Assembly: GCA_025786725.1 (NCBI GenBank)
Contig: JAHLTZ010000018.1
Coordinates: 124,001-188,000 of the forward strand
Direction of reading: 5' to 3'
Origin: Syncephalis fuscata
Lineage: Eukaryota; Zoopagomycota; Zoopagomycetes; Zoopagales; Piptocephalidaceae
Length of the DNA: 64,000 nt
Shown here piece by piece: positions 1 through 11,066 of the stretch (position 1 is its first letter; the number at the start of each line of letters is the position of its first letter). A program made the position numbers and the translations under genes. A model generated the notes under the pieces. That model ran no database searches and was not told the DNA's origin. It saw nothing but the letters and a program-made list of their open reading frames with translations.

Positions 1-1227
1 GATCTACTCAAGTCTTTAGGCTGGATAGTCAAACTAGCCAAATCACATCTAACACCTACTCAGAAGCTGGAACATCTTGGCTATCAGATAGAGACGGATA
101 CAATGACCATACGTCTACCATCCAAAAAGATACGCAGTCTGCGCAAATCCATTCAATCAGTATTGAACAGTACGTCCCACACACCACGTTTAATACACAG
201 TCTAACCATGAGAATAAAAGCAGCGACCTTAGCGATCTTTCCAGCCAATCTATACACACAGGCCCTAATGTTCTTCAAAAACAGTCATGTCACCGATACA
301 ACATCATGGGACAGGCCACAAACATTACCACAGGACTGCAGGCAGGAATTACTATGGTGGAACAACAACCTAACACAATGGAATGGTCGCTCTCTAATGT
401 CGTCACCACCGACACAGACAATATTCGTGGACGCCAGCGACGAAGGATGGGGAGGCGTCTATCGCAACAGGACAGTTCAAGGCCTATGGACTCACGAAGA
501 AGCAGCTCACTCAATCAATTGGAGAGAACTAAAGGCCGTCCACCTCACTCTACAAGCATTCCCCAAGTTACACCACTGCACCGTTCTGATTCGCACAGAC
601 AATACAACAGCCATGGCTTACATAAACAAGCAAGGCGGCACTCGTTCACGTCCACTCAGCCAACTAGCCACCTCCATATGGCAGATGTGTCTACAACGCG
701 AATTACGCATTCAAGCACAGCATATCCCGGGTGTACAGAACCAACAAGCGGATTACGCATCGCGCCATTTTTACCGCAAGAACCTGTGGCAACTGAAACA
801 CAATGTGTTCAACAACATTCAACGCCGATGGGGCCCTCACGACGTAGATCTGTTTGCGGACAGAACATCCCACCTACTACCATCTTATGTATCATGGAAG
901 CTGGATCCACAAGCGATAGCCACGGACGCAATGTCCATACAATGGAAGAGATTCCGAAATCCATATCTCAACCCACCGTGGAGCTTGATACTACGTTGCC
1001 TGCTCAAGATTCAACAAGAGCAAATCAAACAAGCAACAATCGTCACCCCATACTGGCCTTCCGCCCTATGGTTCCCTATGTTACAGGAACTGGCGATACA
1101 TCAGCCAATAATACTCAATCCAATGACAACGACACAATTGACCACCCATTCCGCACTGTCACCTTGGACAAACCAGCATTGGAAGCTAGCCGTATGGAGA
1201 GTCAGAAGCGCAAATTTACAGAATTAG
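1..1227 (+). CDS. DIRS reverse transcriptase / RNase H / methyltransferase-like polyprotein, 5'-truncated by window edge
   Basis: The frame is open from base 1; the first in-window ATG (103) is not the true start. Residues 1-30 (LGWIVKLAKSHLTP, then LGYQI) match the end of the DIRS RT domain. RNase H follows, with its acidic residues visible in FVDASDEGWGG, WRELKAV, RTDNTTA and QADYASR. After that comes a PHDVDLFAD segment and an NPPW motif (about residues 325-330), typical of the N6-adenine methyltransferase-like domain of DIRS elements. The stop is at 1225-1227 and the recombinase ORF overlaps by 34 nt. The product copies element RNA to DNA. I see no frameshift in the visible part. Confidence 0.85.
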   Translation, partial: DLLKSLGWIVKLAKSHLTPTQKLEHLGYQIETDTMTIRLPSKKIRSLRKSIQSVLNSTSHTPRLIHSLTMRIKAATLAIFPANLYTQALMFFKNSHVTDTTSWDRPQTLPQDCRQELLWWNNNLTQWNGRSLMSSPPTQTIFVDASDEGWGGVYRNRTVQGLWTHEEAAHSINWRELKAVHLTLQAFPKLHHCTVLIRTDNTTAMAYINKQGGTRSRPLSQLATSIWQMCLQRELRIQAQHIPGVQNQQADYASRHFYRKNLWQLKHNVFNNIQRRWGPHDVDLFADRTSHLLPSYVSWKLDPQAIATDAMSIQWKRFRNPYLNPPWSLILRCLLKIQQEQIKQATIVTPYWPSALWFPMLQELAIHQPIILNPMTTTQLTTHSALSPWTNQHWKLAVWRVRSANLQN

Positions 1228-2138
1228 GTTACAGTGAACAAGCAGTAGAAGACTTAATGTACCAATTCCATGACCCCAAGAAAGCATCTTACATACGCGC
1301 TCAACACTTATTCATCCAATGGGCCATGCAGTTTGATATTGAAATTACAGAATTTAGTACCATTGATTTGGCAAATTTCTTGGTAGAAGTAAACGCGGCA
1401 AAATACAGCGCAAGCACACTGAAAACTTATCGCGCGGCCATCACACATCTACATAGAGATCCAAATTCGATTAGAAGCAATGAACATTTAAAAACACTAA
1501 TGCGCCAATACAAATCTACAAAACCACGTCCATTCAATCGCCCAACCATTAATCTAACAAACACCATGGATAACGTCCGTACCAATAATGAAATCTTACA
1601 ATTCAACCAATTAAACATAAAAACAGCATTTTTATTAGCTATGGCGGCCTTTCTACGCCCTTCAGATCTCAATCGTATAGATCTACAACAATGCCATATT
1701 CAAAACGATAATTTAACTCTAACAATAGTAGCACCAAAAGAAAAACGCAACAATAACACCATTAATAAGTATATATTTATACATCCAAATACATACGATG
1801 AACGACTTTGCCCAGTAAAAGCCTTTATTGCACTTCGTGATCATCCAAGAGCAAAAAACCGTGTACCAACCTCACTATTCGTTCACAGTATTTCACCGAA
1901 CAAACAATTAAAAGATGCTACTATTGCAACATGGCTAAGAAATATAGTTAGATTGTCAACAGATTTAAGACCAACACCAAATATCCGATCGATATCATCA
2001 ACACTAGCACTTGACAGAGGAGTAAGCGTAGATGATGTTGTAACATTAGGAAATTGGACATCATACAGCACATTCAATCAACACTACAGAAGAGACAGGT
2101 TAAACAAGATAAATATAACTAATCTGGTGCTAAGATAA
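1194..2138 (+). CDS. DIRS-type tyrosine recombinase
   Basis: This 314-residue frame starts at an ATG (MESQKRKFTE) that overlaps the end of the RT-RH frame; the open frame upstream of it is the out-of-frame shadow of the polyprotein. The N-terminal half is a SAM-like DNA-binding domain (YIRAQHLFIQWAMQ through TLKTYRAAITHLH). The catalytic half has the first arginine in AAFLRPSDLNR, the second arginine in NIRSISSTLALDRG, and the nucleophilic tyrosine in TFNQHYRR. The histidine normally three residues before the second arginine is a proline here (PNIR), and a tryptophan (GNW) occupies the second His/Trp position. It should catalyse integration of the circular cDNA. The frame is intact. Confidence 0.85.
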   Translation: MESQKRKFTELGYSEQAVEDLMYQFHDPKKASYIRAQHLFIQWAMQFDIEITEFSTIDLANFLVEVNAAKYSASTLKTYRAAITHLHRDPNSIRSNEHLKTLMRQYKSTKPRPFNRPTINLTNTMDNVRTNNEILQFNQLNIKTAFLLAMAAFLRPSDLNRIDLQQCHIQNDNLTLTIVAPKEKRNNNTINKYIFIHPNTYDERLCPVKAFIALRDHPRAKNRVPTSLFVHSISPNKQLKDATIATWLRNIVRLSTDLRPTPNIRSISSTLALDRGVSVDDVVTLGNWTSYSTFNQHYRRDRLNKINITNLVLR

Positions 2139-2301
2139 AAATTATTATTATTATCCCCTTCTCCTTTACACTTATGGTCATTTATTATGTGGTTTCAAGT
2201 GGTCGCACTTATTTACGTTGGTAATCAGCAATAATAAGGTTTATATTGAGTAGTCTGAATGAACTACTAAGATTTCCTTAAATTAATTTATTAATGAAAG
2301 G

Positions 2302-2543
2302 AAATTGTATGTAGTTCTAAAGACTATGAAATATAAACCTTATGTATTTCACCCGCCCACCCACGCCAAAGGTTATAAACCAGCAAGCAAAAATGATCAA
2401 AGAACAATAGATAAGTCCACAATAGGTGGCATATTTATACTGTAAAGGATGAAAGTTTTTATTTTTCGATATTAATAAAAGAAAATGATAACAGCAATAA
2501 TAATAAGGTTTATATTTCATAGTCTTTAGAACTACATACAATT
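2302..2543. repeat. Inverted repeat at the 3' end of the DIRS element
   Basis: A 41-42 nt segment at 2302-2343 (containing tagttctaaagactatgaaa) recurs as its reverse complement at 2503-2543. A related, diverged version starts near 2226 (aataataaggtttatattgagtag). DIRS elements carry inverted terminal repeats plus an internal complementary region, and this arrangement fits that, although the left end is not in the window for comparison. Confidence 0.7.
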
Positions 2544-2545
2544 CC

Positions 2546-4066
2546 GCAGTATATCCTATAACTCTAGAATTACTGTTTTAATGCTTTATATACTTTAATA
2601 TTCAAAATCTAGTTAATGAAATACACAACGCGTATTATTAAAACTTTATTAAGACAATGCTTAGACAAGTAAATAAATATAAAAAAGATGAAAAACAGAA
2701 TAGTGAGATACAGTCTATAAAAGTAACGTGAATAGTGTAAACAATAAAATGATAACTATATATCTAGTTACAGTTGTTATCAATAAATTATTACAACATG
2801 TTCAATTGAAACAATTCTAATAATTAAACCCATTAAATTTGTAGTAAAAGAATAAAACGATTTTTGTACTATTCGTTGAATTGTATACTTTATAGTAGTG
2901 TCGGAGATTTAGAAAATCTTATTGCGAATTAATTAAAATATGTGAACGTAACTTTAATAATTTGTAAGGATTTTAGCAGAGTTAAAACACCGCTAAATTA
3001 AATAATTGATAAGATTGTAAATTAAACAAAGTATGCTCATAAAACATGCCAGTATTAAAACAGGAAATGTCGTAAAAACGATACAATCATCAAGCATGCT
3101 AGCAATGAATCTATAAATACATTCAAGAGTATTGCTTGTTCTTTATAGTTATCATTTATTACAGATACACATGTCAAAACCATTAAAGATCCCGTGTAAG
3201 TTTGCATCAGAACAAACAATGGAATTGTGACTTGGTGTCCGTGCTAGATTTCACTATGACCCAGGCTATTGCTGATGGCAATTAAAACACCGTTAAGCTG
3301 AATAAATAGCTTTTTAGTTCATACATACTAGCAAATAACGATATTTTTAGCACGACTGGTTTGGTTCACATGTTAAAAAACAGTTAGTTGCTTTGTCCAT
3401 TGGTTGTTGCTCAGTAGCCTGTTGCAACAAAATAACGTTTTTGTGCTATAATTGGCCTGTTGATATCGCCGACATTGTTTTGTCTATTCTGGCTTTGTTC
3501 AGCAACTGGTCGCTATTATTATGCAAAGTACAAAGAGTTATTTGAACAAAGAAAACATTACATTTATGTGATTGGTTCAATTGAACTTTAGTGTTGAAAT
3601 TGAGAAGCGTAGTGATTAAATTAGGAAATATTATATTGCATTGTCAATGGCTCTATGGCCTTAGCCATTTAAGTAAAGCAGTACTTTGTCACTTTGCTTT
3701 CCTTGCATTGTGCTTGTGCGTAGTAGCATTCGGAGAACATTCTGGCCCCCGTCAGCTACGTTGTTCTATGCAGCTAAAAACCGGTTGCTTTCATGGTTCT
3801 TTCAGCCATACTGAAACATTGAACGAATAGCGTCTTTGTAGGCTGCATAATTATGGTAACACAACAATCAATTGATTCTTGCGTCTTATTGTTTCTAATG
3901 CACATTGCTAATAATACTGTTCAATTCCAAGCCTTTTAAAATATGTATAAATATTGGATAGATATGCAGCTAATATGCCATACTACAACTCAATAGCCAC
4001 TATTAACTAATAGTTTACAATCCTTTCAAATTCTGCACCTCTATTACTACACCAAAAATTACCAAT
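2546..4066. other. AT-rich intergenic region
   Basis: No gene is supported here. A 79-codon open frame at 3591-3830 has no recognisable domain and looks like chance. The last 120 nt are the promoter and leader of the repeat-protein gene at 4067. Confidence 0.5.
3945..3963 (+). promoter_or_regulatory. Core promoter (TATA plus TTGGATAGA) of the secreted repeat-protein gene
   Basis: The sequence TATAAATATTGGATAGAT lies 121 nt upstream of the start codon at 4067. Nearly the same string (TATAAATACTTGGATAGAC) lies about 130 nt upstream of the small secreted peptide genes in both palindrome arms. A TATA box plus fixed spacing supports a real core promoter. The TTGGATAGA extension is an unassigned shared element. 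Confidence 0.6.
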
Positions 4067-5689
4067 ATGCGTTCTACATTTGTTATCTTCGCCGTCAGTA
4101 TGCTTGTTGCAGCGCTTCAGCACTCGGCAGAATCGCTTCCTCTTTTAAGCTCTTCTCAATCAAGTGCTTCAGTCGAGGCCAGTGTAAGCGGCTTACTTAA
4201 TCTTGGTATTGGCATTAACACTGGCAATGACCAAAAGCAGCCTTCAAATCAAGCAAGCAGCGGTGGCGGCAATACCGCCTACGGCAGCAACACTAATAAA
4301 AACGGTGGCGCTAGCACTGGCTACGGTACTAACACTGGCACCAGCACCTCTGGTGGCAACACGACCGTAAATAATACTAATAAGTCAAGCGGTGGTGACA
4401 CTACTACTGGTGGATATACATCACGCACCACCGGTTACAATACATCCAATGGTGGTAGCAATGTTCCTATTACCCCAAGAAGTGGCTATGGCACATCCAC
4501 TGGTACAACAAACGGTGGTGGCTCTACCCCAGGCACTCCAAGCACCTCAAGTGGTGGCAGCACTGGTACCGGTACTCCTAATGGTGGTAACACTACTGGC
4601 AAGGGCACTCCTGACTGCGATACCAAAACTGGTACTGGTACTGGTACTGGCACTGGCACTGGCAAGCCAACTGGTGACAGCTCTACTGGTAAGGGCACTC
4701 CAAACACTCCAAGCACTCCAAGCACTCCAAGCACTCCAAATACTCCAAGCACTGGCTATGGTACCAGCACCGGTACTGGCAAACCAACTGGTGACAGCTC
4801 CACTGGTAAGGGCACACCAAGTACTCCAAGCATACCAAGTACTCCAAGCACTCCAAGTACTCCAAGCATACCAAGTACTCCAAGCACACCAAGTACTCCA
4901 AGCACTCCAAATACTCCAAGTACTCCAAATACTCCAAGCACTGGCTATGGTACCAGCACCGGTACTGGCAAACCAACTGGTGACAGCTCCACTGGTAAGG
5001 GCACACCAAGTACTCCAAGTACTCCAAGCACACCAAGTACTCCAAATACTCCAAGCACTCCAAATACTCCAAATACTCCAAATACTCCAAATACTCCAAG
5101 CACTGCCTATGGCACTAGCACCGGTACTGGCAAGCCAAATGGCGATAGCTCTACTGATAGTGGTGATGACGACTGCGATACTGAGACTGATACTGGTACT
5201 GGCACTGGCAAGCCAACTGGTGACAGCTCCACTGGTAAGGGCACACCAAGTACTCCAAGCACACCAAGTACTCCAAGCACTGGCTACGGCACCAGCACTG
5301 GCACTGGCACTGGCAAGCCAACTGGTGACAGCTCCACTGGTAAGGGTACTCCAAGCACTCCAAGCACTAGCTACGGTACCAGCACTGGGACTGGAACTGG
5401 AACTGGCAAACCAACTGGTGATAGCTCCACTGGTAAGGGTACTCCAAGCACTCCAAGCACTCCAAGCACTGGCTACGGTACCAGCACTGGCACTGGCACT
5501 GGCACTGGCACTGGCACTGGCACTGGCAAACCAACTGGTGATAGCTCCACTGGTAAGGGTACTCCAAGCACTCCAAGCACTAGCTATGGCACCAGCACTG
5601 GAACTGGCAAACCAACTGGTGATAGCTCCACTGGCAAGGGCACTGCTGACTGCGATAAGACTAAAAATACCGGCAAATCTGCCTACTAA
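4067..5689 (+). CDS. Secreted Thr/Ser/Pro/Gly-rich repeat protein
   Basis: A 540-residue, single-exon protein. Residues 1-24 form a signal peptide with a hydrophobic core ([13 protein letters not shown]). Residues about 50-180 are Gly/Ser/Asn/Thr-rich. From there the protein is built from the module [12 protein letters not shown], with 8 canonical copies and one variant ([11 protein letters not shown]). The modules are joined by variable runs of STP/NTP tripeptides (9-nt DNA period) and of GT dipeptides (6-nt period). Three Cys-Asp islands ([25 protein letters not shown]) interrupt it, the last next to the C-terminus. There is no GPI signal. It is likely a heavily O-glycosylated wall or extracellular protein; function unknown. 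The same DNA leaves long open frames on other frames of both strands; these are composition artefacts. A polyadenylation-like AATAAA follows near 5725. Confidence 0.85.
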   Translation: MRSTFVIFAVSMLVAALQHSAESLPLLSSSQSSASVEASVSGLLNLGIGINTGNDQKQPSNQASSGGGNTAYGSNTNKNGGASTGYGTNTGTSTSGGNTTVNNTNKSSGGDTTTGGYTSRTTGYNTSNGGSNVPITPRSGYGTSTGTTNGGGSTPGTPSTSSGGSTGTGTPNGGNTTGKGTPDCDTKTGTGTGTGTGTGKPTGDSSTGKGTPNTPSTPSTPSTPNTPSTGYGTSTGTGKPTGDSSTGKGTPSTPSIPSTPSTPSTPSIPSTPSTPSTPSTPNTPSTPNTPSTGYGTSTGTGKPTGDSSTGKGTPSTPSTPSTPSTPNTPSTPNTPNTPNTPNTPSTAYGTSTGTGKPNGDSSTDSGDDDCDTETDTGTGTGKPTGDSSTGKGTPSTPSTPSTPSTGYGTSTGTGTGKPTGDSSTGKGTPSTPSTSYGTSTGTGTGTGKPTGDSSTGKGTPSTPSTPSTGYGTSTGTGTGTGTGTGTGKPTGDSSTGKGTPSTPSTSYGTSTGTGKPTGDSSTGKGTADCDKTKNTGKSAY

Positions 5690-6244
5690 GTCTTGTATGC
5701 GTAACAATATAACTGTTGTTTATTAATAAATATATTCCTAAATGCATACTATTCTAGTATTATAAGTTTAAACTTTTACAATTGATTAGCTTGCTACACA
5801 ACAATGATCTTTAATAAAATAAAATAATTACATGCACAATTTTTAAAGTATTTAAACAGCTTTTCTATTCAGAAGTTAAGGCAAATTATTTAACATTTTT
5901 ATTGTTATTGAAAAATGTAATCGAAAAGATTGTTAGTAATAAAATAAGCATTCTAACTGATTAGTTGATATGACTATGTGTAATAATTGAAAATGGTCCA
6001 ATAACTATACAATTCTTAGTATCGAAGAATTGGAAACCATAAATGCTATCATACATTCCAAGTGTTATTTTTACGCACATAGAAATAACTATATAAACTA
6101 GTATTGAACATTAGTAATAAAAATAAACTTTTCCTAAATCCCTGACCTCCCTGACTAAAATTATAAGCTTTTTTCCAATCCCTGACCATACTGTTAAAAT
6201 ATTAAATTAGTATATAACAGCTAACAAAAATATAAATTAGTAGA
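5690..6244. other. AT-rich intergenic region
   Basis: This holds the 3' untranslated region of the repeat-protein gene and then AT-rich DNA up to the left end of the Fanzor-derived element. A near-duplicate phrase (aatccctgacc) occurs at about 6138 and 6178. Nothing coding is supported. Confidence 0.4.
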
Positions 6245-6897
6245 GCTACTGTACTTTTACTTTCATATTTTTATTTACTCATTTCACTCCTTAGCACTTA
6301 AATACAATTAAACATTCACTCATAACTATAACATGTATAATCTTATATCCAACATTAATTAATTTATGTGCAATTATCAATACAATAATGTAATTAAATA
6401 TGCACATTACGGTATTAGGTGAAGTTGAAATAACATTTAATAAAATAAACGACTTTTTACACTGAATTGTTAAATATCTTTGTCGAAAATGGTCTACAAG
6501 TATAAAAAGAATAAAATAATTACGATTATTAAATATAATTATTATAATATGCAAGTGTGGTTCAAGTAAACAGAAACAAGATAGAAAAAAATAGATCACA
6601 ACACTTTGGTGTGCAGGATGACAAACAGACAACAGAAGTAATGAGGAACGATATGGAATTGCAATCATATGGCTTCTATTAATATTCAATCAATCTTTCT
6701 ACGCATAGCCAACAACAATAATAATTGACCTCAAATGTTTCAAAGAAATCAAATAGTATGTTACACTATTTATTAAATCAATTTATTAACAATATTTTAA
6801 TATGAAGTAATATAGCTATGCTGTGCATAATAATGGCATGACTTTGATTGGAACAAATTGTGCTTTAGGGACAGATGTGGGAGTCAAAGTACAGTAA
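6245..6897 (+). mobile_element. Decayed Fanzor/TnpB-derived element, copy A
   Basis: About 650 bp are bounded by imperfect terminal inverted repeats: CTACTGTACTTTTACTTTCAT at 6247 and, inverted, ATGTGGGAGTCAAAGTACAGTA ending near 6895. The left end continues into a block (tttatttactcatttcactc) also found at the corresponding end of copy B. On the + strand, 6645-6735 translates to GTIWN-x-NHMASINI then NNNNN-stop-PQM. This corresponds to the end of the zinc ribbon and the RuvC-III signature (C-G-T-I-W-N-R-D-x-M-A-S-x-N-I) of Fanzor/OrfB-like proteins. The Arg is Cys, the Asp is Asn, and stops and shifts are present, so it is a pseudogene remnant. The rest of the protein is absent or too diverged to read. 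Confidence 0.65.
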
Positions 6898-9409
6898 TTA
6901 TTCACTTTATACACGCACATTTCAATCATTGCTTTCCTTCTTTGCTCTCGCTCTCTCGCCCCTCTCCACATAGTATATTGCAGAAAGAAAAGTTTATTTT
7001 GCACTGAGTTGCTTTATAATTGCACGCTGTATTCGTGTATTTTGCACTTTTGCAGTATATGCAGAAACCGGAAATGCTGCTCAGACTAAGTTAGAGCAGT
7101 TACGAAATAACATTGGGCTGCCTAAGATAGCGTTGCAGTGTTTTATAATATTACTTATTTGCATTGGTCAGCAATGGTTAATGTAGACACAGATAGTGCT
7201 GCTTATCTGTAAGCTGCGCTGAAACTGTATTATCTGTGCCTTTAGCAGCCAATGATGGATTTTTGCATAAACATGGATATTGCTGTTTAGTTGTAGCTTA
7301 CATTAAACAGTATATTGCTTGTGCTTTTATTGGCCAGTAATGGTTTGATATGAGCATAAATGTTGGTGATTTTTTATAAAACACTAAGCGTTGGTTTGCA
7401 TTATTTATTGCTTAGGCTATGAAGAGATGTAGCGAGCCGGTACTGGCTCAAAGTAATGCTTACTTTTAGGCTGCGCTGAAAGGAACAGATTTGGCGACTG
7501 GTTACTTTGATGTTCAGGCTAGAATGTATTTTAAAAACAAAGATGGCTAGCAATGTTTGCAATGGTCAATATGATTTGTGTTATAATTCCATATTCATTA
7601 ATTTCAAACCAAACTTTGCTAATGATATTTGGAGTGTCCATGGCACGTCATTTCGATTGTTTTCAGTAAGGCCATTTTTTTCTGCATTTTACGACTTGCC
7701 ATGCGTAGTATACTGTACAGTTTAATAGGCTATACAAACGAGTTGTACTTTTTGCCATTTATAATGCGCTTTAAAACTGCTTTTAAATGATTTAGTATTA
7801 AGTGCACAAGACAGAGTTAATGACCGAGCTTTATAATATAATAGTAATTATAGTTACTTGAAAATGGGTTTATATAAAGCAAAGTAATTGCTCGTTGTCG
7901 CTGCACTTGATACTGTGCCATATATGTCAGCCTATAATGGGATGTGGCATATACGAGCACGCTATTTAATTGCAGGGGATTACTAGTAAGGTTTTTTTTT
8001 AGCGGCGGAAATTGTTTAATGCATATCATTATTGCACCCTTGGTTTCATGTGCGAGATGAGCTATCTAGGGGCCTACACTGATATGCTTTAGATGATTTT
8101 GCGCACTAAGATATTCCCCTAGCAATACCAATGTGCAGGTGGTGTTATATATTTGTTTGCGACAAGCAAAAGTTCCCAGATGTAGCTATAGGCAATCTAG
8201 CAGATTTAATGTGCCATGTAACATTGCGCATTTCTTCGTAAAGTCCTATGGTGAACCTGGATAGCAACGACACATTGTAAACAGCTATATTAACGCTACC
8301 AATCGCCGTAAAGTCGTCTGGTAAAACGCGAATGGATATTTAAAAGTCATAAATGGCTAGTATATAGATATTACAAGCCTCAGTTGCTTTTATTGCTGGT
8401 GCTTCTGGTAAGGCGCTATTTATGTTTTTAAATGGAAATTTGTATGTTAGTCAGTTAACTTTGCATCCCATCCCTCTTTTTAATACTTTTGAAATTGTAT
8501 ACATCAACTAAGCACAAAAATATAGCAAAACACAATATCAATAGCACAAACCAACAACACAAACATGAACAAAACAAATAGGAATAACAGCAACCAAGTA
8601 CGCAATTGTTATGCGATGTTTATTGCTAACCAATGCTGAATACAGCAGCTTAACCGATTTTGGACCATTACCAGTAATAAGCAATGCGGCCAAGCTATAT
8701 CTACTGGACTTTCAACCTTCTGTCGTATGTAGTTTGTGGCATTAATTATTGCTTATGGATTGGCATTTTCCTACTGGCCGCTACAATACTTACAAGACAT
8801 CACCACTGCTTGGCATGGTTTTATGAATGGTTAATTGTTTGTAAAGCTTTGTTTTTGTTTATTTTTTATCCGCCAAGTAGATTTTACTGCTGTTGCCGCC
8901 ATGTCTATCACTGTCAAATTACCGTCGTAATCTTCGCCGATATTACTACTTTATTTAATTATGCAACATTTACCATTTACCAGTACTTAATAAATTATCA
9001 TTTTTGTTATTTCAATTATTATTGGTGCTTATTAATAATTTTATTAGATTGCATGCTACAGCTGATATCATTTTGGATACAATACTGCACAAGTAATAGA
9101 TGTGTAAATTATTAATTCTATACTACATTTAGCTTTATAACATATATTTTATTATTAAATCGCCGCTTTAATCCAGTGTGATTTGTTTTTAAATATTACT
9201 ATGCGTTCAATATGTATTATAAATATTATTAATATAACTAATTTCTTATTTATAATACTTATATATATATATATATTAAAAAATCAGAGTAATAATACAC
9301 TTGATTAAATATACTTGATTAAACATATTTTATTACTTTATTTGGAGTAAGAAGTGTTTTACTACTCTCAATATTGTATATGTATTGATCAGTCGTGGTA
9401 TCCACTATA
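6898..9409. other. Long AT-rich region without supported genes
   Basis: Two open frames stand out and are not accepted as genes. One is 7507-7725 (+). The other is 8684-9115 (+, 143 codons), an ATG-started, strongly hydrophobic and aromatic product (Phe, Tyr, Ile, Cys) with no recognisable domain; its length is somewhat unexpected for such AT-rich DNA, so it could be a relic or an orphan gene. A (TA)n run lies at about 9259-9276. Confidence 0.4.
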
Positions 9410-9730
9410 ATAATAATAATAGCATACTTAATTTAATTTAGGTATTAGTTTTGTAAACGATTACTAAAGTCTAATCAAAAATCAAGATATGTGGTCATCC
9501 AAGCATTAGCAGATAAATGGTTCCAGATTCAAGAAGTAGTAAATAAGCTATCATTCATCTCAACTCCAGACATGCCGTCAGAAGATCTATTAAGTGCAGA
9601 TCCAGCTCCGATTTCTACGTCAAGTAACGATGGCAATAGCAGGCGAGCATTGCTGGATACTTCCCCAAAACCAGTCAAGCGGCGTAAGAAAGGTAAGTCA
9701 CATGCAAAACAATTGTTTTATGTTAATTAA
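9410..9730 (+). other. Isolated exon-like open frame ending in a basic motif
   Basis: A frame without an ATG is open from about 9476 to 9730. Its composition is protein-like: ADKWFQIQEVVNKL, an acidic and Ser-rich middle, then KPVKRRKKGKS, which resembles a nuclear-localisation cluster. A good splice donor (AAG|GTAAGT) sits at 9691-9696, and a possible acceptor (CAAG) lies just before 9487. It could be an internal exon of a broken gene or part of a lost mobile element. No partner exon could be joined with confidence. Confidence 0.2.
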
Positions 9731-10329
9731 CCGTTTATTAGATTTGTTGCCGCAAATAATTTGTTTATTTCTTTGTCTCAATTAACAAATTTGTATAAAA
9801 TAATTGTCTGTTTAACAGTGTCGTTATCTACAACCATGTACTTCTTGCAATAATATACTAATACTTTATCATTAGATGTTACATTCTACGATTATATTAA
9901 ACTTTGGTGTCGAATAATTTTTATTCTTTTAATAATTCGCTATTATACTGAATATATATTCCTATAATAATGAGTGTTTTTTGGTGTAAATGACTTTTAT
10001 TATATTTAATTAATCTTTTAGTATACTGAATATATGTTCTATAATAATGAATGTTTTTTGTGTTAAATAATTTTTATTCATTTACTATTAATCTGTTTTA
10101 TGATGTACTGACATGTTGGGTAGATTGACTTTTATTATTTACATTCCATTTATTAATGAATTAAACTCGGCTGTTTATAAATATTGACTGACAGGCTCAC
10201 ATCTCACAATCTACGTCATCACATTTTCCTTTCTCTTTCTTCACACTTGATAACATGTATACATTGTATATACTTGTACACTCTATATATCTTATATAGA
10301 CAGTATCAGTAGTTGACCGACTACTAGTT

Positions 10330-10763
10330 ATGTACAAACACCTTCTACACTATGTACTTGCATTGCTTTTTTGTAATCTAACCTTCATTACTCCAATCAT
10401 TGATATTGGCAGTTTTATTGACACTGTAGGTACATTTCTGGTTTGTTTTATATTATGTTGAGTATATACTGTTAAAATCTTGTTGTATGCTTTGTTTTTG
10501 CTATAGATAATTGCAGATCATTTGGTAGCAGCTTGTGCAATCTTACCAGTAACAGCACGATCTACTACTATCAAGACGATACAAGCTATTGCCAATACAG
10601 CTTGCAGTCGCAATCTATAGCAAAGCAAAAGCATATATTGATTTTGACAGCATACAGCCACTACAGTCATCGTACACAGCAGCTTTACACACACAACAGT
10701 AGTAATATTAGAAGCAATACTACTATTGCTACTGTTGTATATGCACAATCGTCAACACAATAA
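10330..10763 (+). CDS. Small secreted protein, unknown family
   Basis: Proposed model: join(10330..10429, 10507..10763), 118 residues. Exon 1 encodes a signal-peptide-like start (MYKHLLHYVLALLFCNLTF). The intron is 77 nt with donor GTACAT and acceptor TTTTGCTATAG, and joining keeps the frame. The mature part begins DNCRSFGSSLCNLTSN and is rich in Ser, Tyr, Gln and Asn, with three cysteines in the first 30 residues (CRS, LCN, YCQ). AATAAA follows at about 10797. A TATA-like stretch lies about 45 nt upstream of the ATG. No homologous family is recognised. The Ser/Tyr/Gln-rich tail might be non-coding repeat-like sequence that happens to be open. Confidence 0.45.
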
Positions 10764-10797
10764 CTGCATAGACTATAGCTTCTGTTACTTCTTTACC

Positions 10798-10985
10798 AAT
10801 AAAATGATATATACGTACTGGATAATAATTTACACTAATGAGTATTCGATGCCTGATGCCACTCACCACCCATCATTATGTTCAATAAAACGAATGTTTA
10901 GTTCAATTACGCAAATATGATTAATTGATGCTGTTTGACATTCAAATCACAATAAATGTGATGATTCGATTAGTTAATAATATAA
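10798..10985. mobile_element. Solo terminal repeat of a TIR element family
   Basis: The block (tactggataataatttacactaatgag, then caccacccatcattatgttcaat, then aaatcacaataaatgtgatgat) matches the terminal repeats of the elements at 41855-42555 and 59945-61240. Only one arm is present, immediately downstream of the small secreted gene, so it is a solo or truncated copy. Confidence 0.55.
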
Positions 10986-11066
10986 TTATTTGCACACATC
11001 ATCAATATTAGCTAATGAAAACGATTTATAGTTTAAAACATAGAAACATATAAAATTGGCCACGCT

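Larger units (their letters stand above)
1..2545 (+). mobile_element. DIRS-like tyrosine-recombinase retrotransposon, 3' portion
   Basis: The window opens inside a retroelement. Frame 1 is open from base 1 and encodes the end of a reverse transcriptase, then RNase H and an NPPW-containing methyltransferase-like segment. An overlapping second frame encodes a tyrosine recombinase, and inverted repeats follow at about 2302-2543. This order (RT-RH-MT followed by an overlapping YR gene, no LTRs, no DDE integrase) defines the DIRS group. Such elements are known to integrate by recombination of a circular cDNA. The 5' part lies outside the window, so completeness cannot be judged. Both visible reading frames are intact, so the copy may be young. 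Confidence 0.88.

Noticed and set aside
306-1193. Upstream part of the long frame that ends in the recombinase
   Set aside because: It overlaps the conserved RNase H frame and has no domain. The recombinase starts at 1194.
4392-5726. 444-codon frame on the + strand and 386-codon frame on the - strand inside the repeat-protein gene
   Set aside because: Both are pure Leu/Ala/Val or Ser/Ala/Trp translations of the same 6- and 9-nt repeats. Only the frame at 4067 has a signal peptide and sensible composition.
6291-6689. 132-codon minus-strand frame
   Set aside because: It is antisense to the Fanzor-derived element and rich in Ile and Leu from AT-rich DNA.
8684-9115. 143-codon hydrophobic open frame
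   Set aside because: No domain, no splice or promoter context, composition of AT-rich chance translation; kept only as a remark.
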